From an uncultured Allorhizobium sp. (GTDB taxonomy: Bacteria > Pseudomonadota > Alphaproteobacteria > Rhizobiales > Rhizobiaceae), in assembly GCA_958439205.1 (NCBI GenBank), contig OY288189.1, positions 2,743,001-2,807,000 of the forward strand: 64,000 nucleotides of DNA, given 5' to 3'. Each line of letters begins with the position of its first letter. The first letter of the stretch is position 1. The notes under the pieces were generated by a model. That model was not told the origin of the DNA, made no database searches, and saw nothing but the letters and a program-made list of their open reading frames with translations. The position numbers and the translations under genes are program-made. Below are positions 18,562 through 27,264 of the stretch, piece by piece.

Positions 18562-19458
18562 ATGACTCTCATGTTGCGCCAGCCGCTTCCGCTTCTCGAC
18601 AACGATGTTCTGCGCACTTTCGTGGCGATCGCCGAGACCGGCAGTTTCACCACCGCCGCCGACCGGGTGTACCGCACGCCGTCGGCCGTCTCGATGCAGA
18701 TCAAGAAGCTCGAGGAGCAGCTGAACGTGACGCTGTTTCTCCGGGATGCGCGCTCGGTGACGCTGACAGAGAGCGGCGAGGTGCTGCTTCCCTATGCGCG
18801 GCGCATGCTGGCGCTGTCGAACGAGGCGGTCGGGCGCTTCCGCATGCCGGAGATGAAGGGGGTCGTCAGGCTCGGCGCGCCCGATGATATCGGCGAGCGT
18901 TTCATGCCGACGATTCTGCGGCGGTTTGCCGAGCTCTATCCGCTGATCATGGTGGATCTGACGGTCGACACATCGGGTGCGCTTCGGCGCAGGCTCGCCG
19001 AGCAGCGGCTGGATCTGACGCTGGTCAATTGCGCGCCGGGGCAGGTGGTGCATGAGGGCGAGGTGATCCACCAGGAGCAACTGGTCTGGGCCGGCGCGAA
19101 ATGCGGCACGGCGCATTTGCGCGATCCACTGCCCGTCTCGATCTGGGAGGATGGCTGCTGCTGGCGGGCGGATGCGCTGGCACGGCTCGACAAGGACAAG
19201 CGGCCTTACCGCATCGCCTATCTCTCGGCGCATACGATGGCGCAGCGTGCGGCGGTGATCGCCGACCTCGCCGTCGCGCCCTTGCCGCGCAGCTACCTCA
19301 CCGACGACATGACGGCGCTGGGGTCCAAGCACGGGCTGCCGGAGCTCGGGTCCTTCGAGGTGCGGTTGCTGACCGGCCGTGAGACGAGCGAGACGATCCA
19401 GGCCGTGGCCGACAGCGTGCGTTATGCGTTTTCCGAGATGATCGGGATGGCGGCGTAA
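18562..19458 (+). CDS. LysR-family regulator, LsrB/VtlR-like by context
   Basis: 298 residues. The winged helix at the N-terminus is canonical (LDNDVLRTFVAIAETGSF, then TPSAVSMQIKKLEEQL), followed by a periplasmic-binding-protein-like effector domain. In Brucella the LysR regulator VtlR activates several small DUF1127 genes, and its rhizobial counterpart is LsrB. Here a LysR gene is divergent from two DUF1127 genes that share an upstream decamer, so the same relationship is inferred. Whether this is the LsrB orthologue or a paralogue cannot be decided from the window. Confidence 0.9.
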   Translation: MTLMLRQPLPLLDNDVLRTFVAIAETGSFTTAADRVYRTPSAVSMQIKKLEEQLNVTLFLRDARSVTLTESGEVLLPYARRMLALSNEAVGRFRMPEMKGVVRLGAPDDIGERFMPTILRRFAELYPLIMVDLTVDTSGALRRRLAEQRLDLTLVNCAPGQVVHEGEVIHQEQLVWAGAKCGTAHLRDPLPVSIWEDGCCWRADALARLDKDKRPYRIAYLSAHTMAQRAAVIADLAVAPLPRSYLTDDMTALGSKHGLPELGSFEVRLLTGRETSETIQAVADSVRYAFSEMIGMAA

Positions 19459-19548
19459 GGGACGCGATCGGTAAGTGGTTGGCGATTTCTGGAATTAGGG
19501 AAATGCCGAATTGCGTTTGGGCCAATAGGCAGTAGGATTTGAGTGCGC

Positions 19549-19983
19549 ATGGTGGATGAGGCGAAGGCCTTGAGGCTCGAGGATTTTGTGGGGCAGTCTT
19601 ACGACAAGTTGCGTTATGGCGACACGGACCGGCAGGGGCATGTCAACAATGCGGTCTTTGCCACCTTCATGGAAACGGGGCGTGTGGAGCTGATCTACAA
19701 TCCCGCCGACCCGCTGCTGGAGGACGGCTTTTCCTTTGTGCTCGCCAAGCTCGACATCGACTATATCGCCGAGGTCTTGTGGCCCGGCACGGTCGAGATC
19801 GGCACGCGGGTGATGCGGGTCGGGCGGTCGTCGGTGACGATGCAACAGGCGGTGTTCCAGGCGGGCAGGCTCTGTGCCTCTGCCGAGACGGTGGTGGTGC
19901 ATTTCGATCAGGCGACGCGGAAGTCGCATGCGTTTTCGGAAGACCAGCGGGCGAAGCTCGAGGGGTGGATGCAGGCGGGGTGA
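19549..19983 (+). CDS. 4HBT-type acyl-CoA thioesterase
   Basis: 144 residues from the ATG at 19549; a GTG two codons upstream at 19543 is also possible. The hotdog 4-hydroxybenzoyl-CoA thioesterase signature YGDTDRQGHVNNAVFATFME contains the catalytic Asp/Asn region, and the length is typical. It hydrolyses an acyl-CoA in the cytosol; the substrate is unknown. It converges, 3 bp apart, with the phosphatase-like gene. Confidence 0.85.
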   Translation: MVDEAKALRLEDFVGQSYDKLRYGDTDRQGHVNNAVFATFMETGRVELIYNPADPLLEDGFSFVLAKLDIDYIAEVLWPGTVEIGTRVMRVGRSSVTMQQAVFQAGRLCASAETVVVHFDQATRKSHAFSEDQRAKLEGWMQAG

Positions 19984-19986
19984 ACC

Positions 19987-20616
19987 TCAGGCGAGGTTGG
20001 CGAGATGCGCCATTTCGCCGAGCGTGACCACCGCGCGGCTCTTCCACTGAGAGTTTTCGGCCAGATGGGTGATGCTGCCCGATTTGACGGGGAAATTGAC
20101 CCGGCCGAGGCTGTCGATCGGCATGCCGATCCACCAGGCGATGACGAAGGTCAGCGCGAAACCGTGGGTGACGATGATCTGGCAGTCGGCGGGATCGGCG
20201 AGGATTTCGTCCATGGCACGGTAGATGCGCGAGGCGGTCTGGCGACGGCTTTCAGCGCCTTCGATGCCGCCAGTATCGTCTAGGCCGCCCTCTTCGGGCA
20301 CCGGCAGGCGGCGAGTGTCGAGCCAGGCTTGTGGCTTTCCTTCGGCGACACCGTAGCTCATTTCACGCAGGTCCGGCGTCAGGCGGGGCGTCAGTTGCAA
20401 CTGGCGGCCGATGGTGTCGGCGGTCTGGCTGCAGCGGAGCAGGTCAGAGGAGATGAGGCCGGATGCTTGGCCGGCACAGAGGTTGGCCAGGCGCGCGGCG
20501 ATCGCCTCGGCCTGGCGGTGGCCGAGATCCGTGATGCCTGTGTCGTACCAGCCGCCGACCTTTCCTTCGACATGATGGATCGATTGCGGATGGGTGACGA
20601 CGTAGAGGGTCTTCAT
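19987..20616 (-). CDS. Histidine phosphatase superfamily protein with altered RHG motif
   Basis: 209 residues in the phosphoglycerate mutase-like fold: N-terminal strand LYVVTHPQSIHH, then GWYDTGITDLGHRQAEAIAARL and the second catalytic His in IIVTHGFALTFVI. The canonical R-H-G triplet at the N-terminus is T-H-P, so the phospho-accepting His is kept while the phosphate-binding Arg is replaced. The downstream His-Gly is intact. The enzyme may still be active on an atypical phosphate ester or be a divergent subfamily; no substrate is implied by neighbours. Confidence 0.8.
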   Translation of the reverse strand: MKTLYVVTHPQSIHHVEGKVGGWYDTGITDLGHRQAEAIAARLANLCAGQASGLISSDLLRCSQTADTIGRQLQLTPRLTPDLREMSYGVAEGKPQAWLDTRRLPVPEEGGLDDTGGIEGAESRRQTASRIYRAMDEILADPADCQIIVTHGFALTFVIAWWIGMPIDSLGRVNFPVKSGSITHLAENSQWKSRAVVTLGEMAHLANLA

Positions 20617-20660
20617 GCGGGGTCTCCCGGATCTGGCGGCCCCGCATGTGGAGGCTCTGT

Positions 20661-21386
20661 TCAGCCCTGCTTTTCGTAGAGCGCCTGGCTTTCCGTCAAG
20701 ACCTCATCGAGGCGGCGGGCTTCCTGGAAATGGGCGAGGTGATCGGGGAAGGTTACGCCTTCGGGGACCTTGGGGCAGATTTCGGGGGCGCGGAGACGCG
20801 TTTCGACCGGGATGACGCCGGCCCAGACCGGTGCGTCGACATCGGCCGGGTCGTCGGAGACGCCGCCGGAGCGGATCTTGGCGGAGGCTTCCTCGATGCG
20901 CATGCCGATGACCATGGTGCCCTTGGCCTCCTGGGCATCGTTTTCGCGCAAGACATCCGTGCGGCCGGGGTAGAAGCGGTCGACGACGGCCTTGAGGGCG
21001 TCTGCCTTTTCCTCCGGGTCGTCGATGATATGGGCGGTGCCGAAACACATGGCGGAGCGGTAGTTGGCGGAGTGGTGGAAGCCAGAGCGGGCGAGGACCA
21101 GGCCGTCGAGATGGGCAACCGTGAGGCAGACGGGGATGCCTGCCTTCTGGGTCTTCAGCATGCGGCTGGCCGACGAGCCGTGCCAGAACAGCCAGTCGCC
21201 GTCGCGCCAGTGGATGGTCGGCGTGCAATAGGGCTGGCCGTCGATGACATAGGCGACGTGACAGAGGAGGGCCGCATCGAGCACGGCATAGACGGCGTCG
21301 CGGTCGTAAGCTGCGCGCTCATGCAGGCGTTTGGCCCGGTTGCGCGGGGTGACGGGGAAGGATTGTGGCTCGGGTCTCTCGTTCAT
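20661..21386 (-). CDS. Pyridoxamine 5'-phosphate oxidase-family flavoprotein
   Basis: 241 residues from the ATG at 21386 (MNERPEPQ). The split-barrel flavin-binding fold is seen in LCHVAYVIDGQPYCTPTIHW, then HGSSASRMLKTQ and NYRSAMCFGTAHII, typical of PNPOx-like Nim/heme-utilisation relatives. It is transcribed divergently from a MocR regulator with 61 bp between starts, a common arrangement in which the MocR protein, itself PLP-binding, controls a PLP- or FMN-related gene. Confidence 0.85.
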   Translation of the reverse strand: MNERPEPQSFPVTPRNRAKRLHERAAYDRDAVYAVLDAALLCHVAYVIDGQPYCTPTIHWRDGDWLFWHGSSASRMLKTQKAGIPVCLTVAHLDGLVLARSGFHHSANYRSAMCFGTAHIIDDPEEKADALKAVVDRFYPGRTDVLRENDAQEAKGTMVIGMRIEEASAKIRSGGVSDDPADVDAPVWAGVIPVETRLRAPEICPKVPEGVTFPDHLAHFQEARRLDEVLTESQALYEKQG

Positions 21387-21427
21387 GCTTGCCTCCTGAC
21401 GGCTGATGCGGCAGGGATAGTTGCAGT

Positions 21428-21487
21428 GATTGGTCCAAAGAAGATCCATGATGGCCAAAAACATCCGAACCAATTCCGATTGGTCTG
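21428..21487. promoter_or_regulatory. Possible MocR operator, GATTGGTC direct repeats
   Basis: GATTGGTC occurs at 21428-21435 and again at 21478-21485, 50 bp apart in the same orientation. The second also forms an imperfect dyad with an upstream ACCAAT (ACCAAT-TCCG-ATTGGT). MocR regulators are known to bind direct repeats. The second copy lies inside the start of the MocR coding region, which weakens the case. Confidence 0.35.
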
Positions 21488-22854
21488 CGAGCACGCCGAT
21501 GCTGCCCGCACAAGGTCCGCGGCGGCTGGCGCTTTATCGTTCGCTGCGCGGGCTGATCGAGAGCGGGCAGATGCGGCCCGGCGACAAGCTGCCAACGACG
21601 CGGGATATCGCCAAGCGGTTTGGCGTGTCGCGCGGGGCAGCCGTTGCGGCCTATGAGATGCTGGTGGCGGATGGCTTTGCCGAGGCACGCGTGGGGGCGG
21701 GGACCTATGTGGCCGAGGCCGTGCCGCTGTTGCAGGCGGCGCCGGAGGCTCCAGCCGTCGCGGAGGCGGAAGTGCAGGCGCCGCTGCCCGGCACGCTCGG
21801 GTGTTCGACGGCGGACGAGACGACGCTTCGCATCTTCCGCATGCTGATGAACCGGCATCTGACGCAGCCTTCGGCACGGCATTTTCATTACAACGATCCG
21901 GCGGGGAGTTATGCGCTTCGCGTCGAAATCGCGGCTTATCTGAAGGCGGCGCGCGGGGTGGTGTGCGACCCCGACCAGGTGATCATGACGGCGGGCACGC
22001 AGCAGGGGCTGGATCTGGCAGTGCGGACGCTGCTCAAACCCGGCGATCCCGTGTGGATCGAGGACCCTTGTTATGCGGCGGCGCGCGAGCTTTTCGAGGG
22101 GGCGGGGCTTTTGGTGACGCCAGTGCCCGTCGATCGCGAGGGGATCGATGTGGCCTCGGGGATTGCGGCGCGGCCGGAGGCGAAGGCGGTCTATGTGACG
22201 CCGTCGCATCAGTATCCGCTGGGCGTGACGCTTTCCATGGCCAGGCGGCTTTCGCTGATCGACTGGGCGCGGCAAGCGGGCGCCTATATCATCGAGGATG
22301 ATTACGACAGCGAGTTCCGCTTTGCCGGGCCGCCCTTGAGTGCGCTGCAGGGCATCGATGGCGAAGGCCGGGTGATCTATCTCGGGACTTTTTCCAAGAC
22401 TTTGCTGCCGGGGTTTCGGTTCGGCTATCTCGTGGTGCCCCGCCATTTGCGTGAGCGGGTGCTGACCATTCGCCGGCTAACCGATCGCTTTCCGTCGACG
22501 CTCGCCGAGGATGCGCTGACCGAATTCCTGCGCGACGGGCATTTTTCGGCGCATATCAAGCGGGCGCGCAAGCGGGTCAAAGCGGCGCGGGATGCGTTGG
22601 TGGAGGCGCTGCGGGAGGGGCCGTTCGAGGTTTCCGCGCCCGAGCAGGGCCTGCATCTGGTGGCGGAACTGGCGCCCGGCGCGGACGATGTTTTGCTTGC
22701 GAGGAAAGCGAGAGAGGCAGGCTTCGGCACAAAGGCGCTGTCGCCGCTCTATCAGGGGCCGTCCGGACGGCGCGGCCTTGTCATCGGCTTTTCCGGATTT
22801 CCGCCCGAGGTTTTGGGGGCGGCTGCCCGGCGGTTCTGCGCGTCGCTTGGCTGA
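21448..22854 (+). CDS. MocR/PdxR-like GntR regulator with aminotransferase domain
   Basis: 468 residues from the ATG at 21448 (a TTG at 21430 adds six residues). The N-terminal GntR winged helix (SGQMRPGDKLPTTRDIAKRF, then VSRGAAVAAYEMLVADGF) is fused to a fold-type I aminotransferase-like domain. The PLP-lysine motif YLGTFSKTLLPGFRFGY and IIEDDYDSEFRF are present, so PLP binding is expected. Its likely target is the divergent PNPOx-family gene. Confidence 0.92.
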   Translation: MMAKNIRTNSDWSASTPMLPAQGPRRLALYRSLRGLIESGQMRPGDKLPTTRDIAKRFGVSRGAAVAAYEMLVADGFAEARVGAGTYVAEAVPLLQAAPEAPAVAEAEVQAPLPGTLGCSTADETTLRIFRMLMNRHLTQPSARHFHYNDPAGSYALRVEIAAYLKAARGVVCDPDQVIMTAGTQQGLDLAVRTLLKPGDPVWIEDPCYAAARELFEGAGLLVTPVPVDREGIDVASGIAARPEAKAVYVTPSHQYPLGVTLSMARRLSLIDWARQAGAYIIEDDYDSEFRFAGPPLSALQGIDGEGRVIYLGTFSKTLLPGFRFGYLVVPRHLRERVLTIRRLTDRFPSTLAEDALTEFLRDGHFSAHIKRARKRVKAARDALVEALREGPFEVSAPEQGLHLVAELAPGADDVLLARKAREAGFGTKALSPLYQGPSGRRGLVIGFSGFPPEVLGAAARRFCASLG

Positions 22855-22875
22855 CGTCGCAGCGCGTAGCCGTCG

Positions 22876-23502
22876 TCAGGCTGTCGAGCCCGGCGGTGGT
22901 GCCGTCTCGATGGCGCCTGAGATCCAGATGTCGAGAAACTGGCCGAGCATGATCTCGGCGGTCTGAGGCGGTGTGAGCCAGCCGGAGATTTCATAGACGA
23001 TGACTTCGTGGAACAGCGCCTGCACGCCGCGGGCGAGAAGCTGTGCGCGCTCGGGCGAGGTGCCGGCCGCAGAGCGGGCGCTGAAGAGGGTGGCGACCTG
23101 GCCTTCCAGCACGCGGCAAAGATCGAGGAAGGCGTCCGTATGCGGCCCACGGGCGACGGCGGACTGGCTGAGATAAAGGCCGGCAAAGGCGTGTTCGCGG
23201 CAGAAATAGGCAAGCCATGGCGAGAGCAGGGCGCGCAGCCGGTCGGCCAGCGGGCGGTCGTCCTTGCGGTCGACTTCCGCCTTGCCGGCTTCGGCGAGCT
23301 TCTCGATTTCGGTGAGGCCGAGGGCGGCCAGGAGATTGGCCTTGTCGCCGAAATGGGCAAAGACGCTCGATTTCGCCACCTTCGCGGCGGTCGCGATCTG
23401 GTCGATGCTGGTCGGCTCATAGCCTTGGCGAGAGAACAGGTCGCGCGCGGCGGCCAGGATCTGCTCGCGGGTCTGGCGGCTGCGGGACTGGCGAAGCTTC
23501 AT
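22876..23502 (-). CDS. TetR/AcrR-family repressor
   Basis: 208 residues. The N-terminal helix-turn-helix is typical (TREQILAAARDLFSRQGY, then TSIDQIATAAKVAKSSVFAHFG). The C-terminal ligand domain is unassigned. It is divergent from the NAD(P)H oxidoreductase at 23601, with 98 bp between, and a TGACC/GGTCA dyad lies in that gap, so it probably represses the oxidoreductase and itself in response to a quinone or other electrophile. Confidence 0.88.
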   Translation of the reverse strand: MKLRQSRSRQTREQILAAARDLFSRQGYEPTSIDQIATAAKVAKSSVFAHFGDKANLLAALGLTEIEKLAEAGKAEVDRKDDRPLADRLRALLSPWLAYFCREHAFAGLYLSQSAVARGPHTDAFLDLCRVLEGQVATLFSARSAAGTSPERAQLLARGVQALFHEVIVYEISGWLTPPQTAEIMLGQFLDIWISGAIETAPPPGSTA

Positions 23503-23570
23503 GCACGATTCCTTTTGGAAGAGCCTACGCCAAAAATATCTTGACCGAGGACATTTTAATCATCATAAAC

Positions 23571-23582
23571 TGACCGTGGTCA
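23571..23582. promoter_or_regulatory. Probable TetR operator TGACC-GT-GGTCA
   Basis: The dyad TGACCGTGGTCA (arms of 5 bp, 2-bp centre) sits 19 bp upstream of the oxidoreductase ATG. A half-site TTGACC lies 31 bp further left (23541-23546). The position between divergent tetR-type and target genes supports the call. Confidence 0.55.
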
Positions 23583-23600
23583 AAAACAAGAGGATCCCTC

Positions 23601-24197
23601 ATGTCTTTCCTGTCGCGTGATGCCCAGCCGTCCCGGGTTCTGGTGCTGAATGGCAATCCCGCACGGGAGACCCTGTGTGGCGCCATGGCGGAAAAGATCG
23701 CGGACGAGGCGCGCAGGCGGGGCCAGACGGTGCGGCTGGTGCATCTCGAGGATCTCGATTTCGACGCCAATCTGCGCCAGGGCTATCGCGCACGGATGGA
23801 CTGGGAACCGGACCTGCAGGCGCTGGCCGAGAGCCTCACCTGGTGCGACCGGCTGGTCATCGTCCATCCGCTCTGGTGGGGTTCGGCACCTGGCAAGCTG
23901 AAGGGCCTGTTCGACCGCGTGCTGATGCCGGGTTTCGGCTTCCAGTATATCGAGGGCAAGTCGCTGCCGAAGCCGCTGCTTTCAGGTCGCAAGGCGCGCG
24001 TGGTCATCACCTCGGATACGCCGACCGTCTTCCTCAAATGGATCTACGGCAATGGCTGGGTGAAGGTGCTGCGCCGGCAGATTCTTGCCTTCTGCGGCTT
24101 CAAGGATTTGAAGGTGAAGTATTTCAGCCCGGTGCGCGGCGCAAAGCCCGAGGCGCTGGCGAAGATGGTGGAGGACGCGGCGGGGATTTTGGGGTGA
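23601..24197 (+). CDS. NAD(P)H-dependent oxidoreductase, flavodoxin-like
   Basis: 198 residues of the Flavodoxin_2/NQO1-MdaB family: VLVLNGNPARETLCG at the FMN-phosphate loop, then RLVIVHPLWWGSAPGKLKGLFDR, the signature of quinone reductases and Kef-associated subunits. It is expected to reduce quinones or similar electrophiles by two electrons in the cytosol. The adjacent TetR repressor and operator suggest induction by such compounds. Confidence 0.88.
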   Translation: MSFLSRDAQPSRVLVLNGNPARETLCGAMAEKIADEARRRGQTVRLVHLEDLDFDANLRQGYRARMDWEPDLQALAESLTWCDRLVIVHPLWWGSAPGKLKGLFDRVLMPGFGFQYIEGKSLPKPLLSGRKARVVITSDTPTVFLKWIYGNGWVKVLRRQILAFCGFKDLKVKYFSPVRGAKPEALAKMVEDAAGILG

Positions 24198-24683
24198 GGG
24201 GGAAATTGGGCGCTTAGAGCCCGGAAGCGGAATCGCGGGCTCTGGCTTCGAAGATGGCGGGTGCGGTTGGTATCGTTGAAGCCAGGCAAGTCGGCTTGGT
24301 AGGCCCCGAGGGAGCGCCCATCATCGGTCAAATGCCTTAGAAACCGGGCTTTCAGTTATAGCTAGGGAGACACGATGTCCGCCTTTTGAGTCTCTGCATT
24401 ATACATGCCTGGCTGGCTAGCAACCGGCCGGAGCACTGCTTCTCCAGTAAATGGCAAAGAGATAGAAGGGCTAAGGCAGGAGAACGACCCCTCGGATTCG
24501 GCTTGGGAGACTGATTTTATACTCAATACCTCTGCATGCTAGCCAAATATTTACAAAAATCGCCGTCGCTCCGTCCGTCAAAAGTAAGTGCTCAGAAGGT
24601 CGGCGTGAACTGGAGAAGGACAGGAAGATCACCCCAAACCGGCGTACCACGTGTAACTCGACATCCGCACACCCCGACAAATT
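24198..24683. other. Gene-free stretch downstream of the ParA-type operon
   Basis: About 485 bp between the converging oxidoreductase and the three-gene AT-rich operon. I find no convincing coding frame, tRNA or integrase remnant. A weak hairpin (GAGAC at about 24366 with GTCTC at about 24390) is visible, but no T-run. The composition shifts from GC-rich to AT-rich across the interval, so a boundary of transferred DNA may lie here. Confidence 0.4.
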
Positions 24684-25403
24684 TCACGCCGAATCTAATC
24701 CTATCTCGGCTTTTTGGTCGCCGGAGAGGCCATGGAGAATTTTGCCTTTCGCAGCTCGGGAAAATGAGTGCCAAAGCTCCTGTGCGACCGTGCAGAGAAA
24801 AAGGCGCCGGACGATTTCCACCACCTCCCGAAATGTGTTTATTGCCTCTCTGCAAACTTCCTCATCATAAGAGATATGCGCCAAGGCCGTGTAGGTCACC
24901 CATTTTCCGGGTATTTGCCCGTGTATTACGGCAGACGTCTTGCTGTATGTCGCTTCAAGCCTGCTGACTACACCGAGCTTCCGCTCATTATCGAGAAAAT
25001 AAGGGGTGTGATTTTTGTGAAAGGCTATTATTTCCTTTTTATCCAGATAAAATCCCTGCTCCCTAACTAGGGTTGAAAGCTCAACAAAATGGGTTCTGAA
25101 ATAAGTGTAATATAAGGCGCCCTCTATGATTGATCTCATAGAGGCTGCTGCAGGCTTGTACATCCCCAAAGCTATAAGTGCTGATGTATTGTGTGCCGCA
25201 TTTTGCATTTCTCTGACAAAACACAAAGCTGGATTTCCGGTGTCGGTCTGTTCCAGTTGCTTAGACCAGATAGCGAGATGCAAAGTTGCGGCAATAATGG
25301 AATCGGGCCGTTCGTTGGCCGACATCATAGCGGAGATATTCTCTTCCCAATCAATCGCGCTCAATGCTTCAGAAAGCTTATTTGACGACACTGTCATGCT
25401 CAC
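24684..25403 (-). CDS. Unrecognised helical protein, third gene of the ParA-type operon
   Basis: 239 residues from the GTG at 25403 (an ATG two codons on, at 25397, is an alternative). Its start overlaps the stop of the preceding gene by 4 bp, so the two are translationally coupled. The sequence looks all-helical, with a segment ASMRSIIEGALYYTYFRTHF and a later KTSAVIHGQ. Arg-x-x-x-Glu followed by Ser-x-x-x-His-Gly is reminiscent of HEPN-like or DUF5677-like helical bundles, but no strict HEPN R-x4-6-H catalytic motif is found. Function unknown; AT-rich composition points to transfer. Confidence 0.65.
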   Translation of the reverse strand: MSMTVSSNKLSEALSAIDWEENISAMMSANERPDSIIAATLHLAIWSKQLEQTDTGNPALCFVREMQNAAHNTSALIALGMYKPAAASMRSIIEGALYYTYFRTHFVELSTLVREQGFYLDKKEIIAFHKNHTPYFLDNERKLGVVSRLEATYSKTSAVIHGQIPGKWVTYTALAHISYDEEVCREAINTFREVVEIVRRLFLCTVAQELWHSFSRAAKGKILHGLSGDQKAEIGLDSA

Positions 25404-25837
25404 TTTCTGTTCATGATTCCTGACAGGTACGGATCCTCTGGGTCGTGCACATCTAGCAAAGAATAGAAACTTCGGATCTGGTCTGGATTGGCCCAGTCAA
25501 GAAAATGCATTACCATCTCTCGCGCGGTCATATCTGTGGAGACCCCTGCATGCCTGAAGCCGTCGATTAGCTGCATCCTTTCGTAAAGTGCCTTTTTGCT
25601 AATCCGCTTCCGCTGGACAAAGTCGAGGAGTTCATCAGGCTGCGAATCAGAGTTCTTGAAAGCCTCATCTCGGCTTAGCTGATGAGAAAGCCCTTCTAAG
25701 AGATAAAATATATCATCTCCCAGGCTGCCGGATCTCAATTCATAGGCAATGTCGCGTAAATCTGACGCAGAAAAATCAGATGCAATGAGTTGAGATGTTA
25801 TTAGTCGAAGAGCCTTTTGTCTTACTCTAGCTCGCAT
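25400..25837 (-). CDS. Unrecognised small helical protein, second gene of the ParA-type operon
   Basis: 145 residues, charged and predicted helical, without signal peptide or membrane segment. I do not recognise any family. It begins one base after the ParA-type stop and overlaps the next gene by 4 bp, the packing expected of subunits made in fixed ratio. In ParA partition operons this position is taken by a ParB/adaptor protein, but there is no ParB motif or helix-turn-helix that I can see. Confidence 0.65.
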   Translation of the reverse strand: MRARVRQKALRLITSQLIASDFSASDLRDIAYELRSGSLGDDIFYLLEGLSHQLSRDEAFKNSDSQPDELLDFVQRKRISKKALYERMQLIDGFRHAGVSTDMTAREMVMHFLDWANPDQIRSFYSLLDVHDPEDPYLSGIMNRK

Positions 25838-25838
25838 T

Positions 25839-26723
25839 CTACCCTCCGATTCTCGTTACGAGTTCTCTGGAAACACGAAGGAGATTGCCTAAAGCCTCAG
25901 TACTATACGGCTTTCCACTAGACCAAACGAAGTTTCTACCAGCTTCGGGTTCTGTGAAGGCTTTGAATTTCTTCAACGAGTTACTCATGCAATGCGCCGT
26001 GAACTTCCTATCCGCTCTAATGGTTGCCTCTTCAGATGAGATACCAATGCGAGGGACATTGTTAAATAGGATGTGTGGAGTGGCTGGCTGCTTTCCTACA
26101 CTCTTCGCTCCAATAAATTCTAGCATCAGACCGATTCCGCGAACCGAATATCGCTGCGGTACAACGGGTATCACCACATGATCGGAATGACGGAGCGATG
26201 TCTGAGTAAATATCGATCCTGCCGGGTGGCAGTCAATCAGTATGATGTCATAAAGGCTTCGGGCCTCCTCAATGAACTTGGCGAACCGCTCCTCAATCGG
26301 TTTTACATTGAGATTTGCCTCTCCCAGCGCCACGTACATCAAGTCCAAAGTAGAGGCTATTAAATCCAGTCCCCCGCCATTTTTTCCTCCTTTGTAGATC
26401 GACGTGACCAAGTCGCCAATCTTGGGAGGATTCAGATTGCCAGGTACCTGTATTTTAAACGGGTCAAGGTCGCTTTCGTCATCAACCAATACTGATAGAA
26501 CTGTCTTGTTCTGCTTTTCTAGTGAAAAGTATTCCTTAGGTGGCAAAAGCGCTTGAGATAAATTGAACTGGGGATCGTAATCAATTGCCAAAACTCGGAG
26601 CGGCTTTGATCCGAACGCTTTCCACCGGCCGAGGATACCCGCCAAGTGCATTGTGACAGTTGTTTTCCCTACGCCGCCTTTCATGTTCATTACGGTCACT
26701 ACTTTGGCCACATATCCCCCCAC
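25839..26723 (-). CDS. ParA/MinD-type ATPase
   Basis: Up to 294 residues from the GTG at 26723; a second GTG at 26711 preceded by GGGGGGA is an equally good start. The deviant Walker A MNMKGGVGKTTVTMHLAG is intact, with the signature Lys, followed by VLAIDYDPQFNLSQALLPP and IILIDCHPAG as switch motifs. ParA-type ATPases dimerise on ATP and position DNA or protein cargo. No ParB or parS is present and the window looks chromosomal, so a partition role is unlikely. It leads a tight three-gene AT-rich operon. Confidence 0.88.
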   Translation of the reverse strand: MGGYVAKVVTVMNMKGGVGKTTVTMHLAGILGRWKAFGSKPLRVLAIDYDPQFNLSQALLPPKEYFSLEKQNKTVLSVLVDDESDLDPFKIQVPGNLNPPKIGDLVTSIYKGGKNGGGLDLIASTLDLMYVALGEANLNVKPIEERFAKFIEEARSLYDIILIDCHPAGSIFTQTSLRHSDHVVIPVVPQRYSVRGIGLMLEFIGAKSVGKQPATPHILFNNVPRIGISSEEATIRADRKFTAHCMSNSLKKFKAFTEPEAGRNFVWSSGKPYSTEALGNLLRVSRELVTRIGG

Positions 26724-27264
26724 TAGCAGTTGTATCTAGCCATACAGCAACAATATGTCGGGTAGCGCAAGCTGTCGTGTGCAAGGCCGTCGAATTTGCT
26801 GGGGACCGCGAGACCGGCCGCTCCCCCGAGCAGTTCACGCAAGTTTGTCGCGGCCTAAACAGTGGCTAGGCGAGCGGAAGGATTAAAAAAAGAACTTTTT
26901 TCGAGGGAGTATTTAAGGCCCTTTGTCTAACCGCTTCCCCTAATGGGCTGCTGTTGGTCTAACATGTTGCATTTCTCAGCTACTGTTGCGTACGATTTTT
27001 GCGCGGCAGCTTTCGTCATGCCTGAAAGGACATAAGGAGGCGCACGGCCTTTTCCGAAGCTATACCTTTACAGACATCGCGTGTTGCCATTATTTCACGT
27101 CCGCTGAGTATACTTTTTACCACTGGGCAGCCGGTTTAGCGGACGGGACCTTTCCGAACACGCGACCAACCAGAATCGCCGTCCGCTCTTAGACGCCATC
27201 GTTGTAAATCTTAAGGTCGAGATGAGGGCGTAAGCTGTCTGTGAGAGCAGCCTCAAATGTACAC
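26724..27264. other. Gene-free stretch upstream of the ParA-type operon
   Basis: 541 bp between the GTG of the ParA-type gene and the stop of the RACo-type gene. An AAAAAAAGAACTTTTTT hairpin-like segment is at about 26885-26901. A 69-codon open frame on the plus strand (26660-26869) has no supporting features. The region must contain the promoter of the ParA operon. Nothing else is interpretable, and no attachment-site duplication was found by eye. Confidence 0.4.

Noticed and set aside
24471..24680. 69-codon minus-strand frame downstream of the ParA-type operon
   Set aside because: No ribosome-binding site, domain or conserved neighbour; reported as gene-free sequence.
25839..26723. Chromosome or plasmid partition locus
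   Set aside because: No ParB-like protein or parS-like palindrome is visible, and the surrounding genes are chromosomal housekeeping genes.
26660..26869. 69-codon plus-strand frame upstream of the ParA-type gene
   Set aside because: Partly antisense to the ParA-type gene; no start signal or recognisable family, though a decayed gene fragment cannot be excluded.
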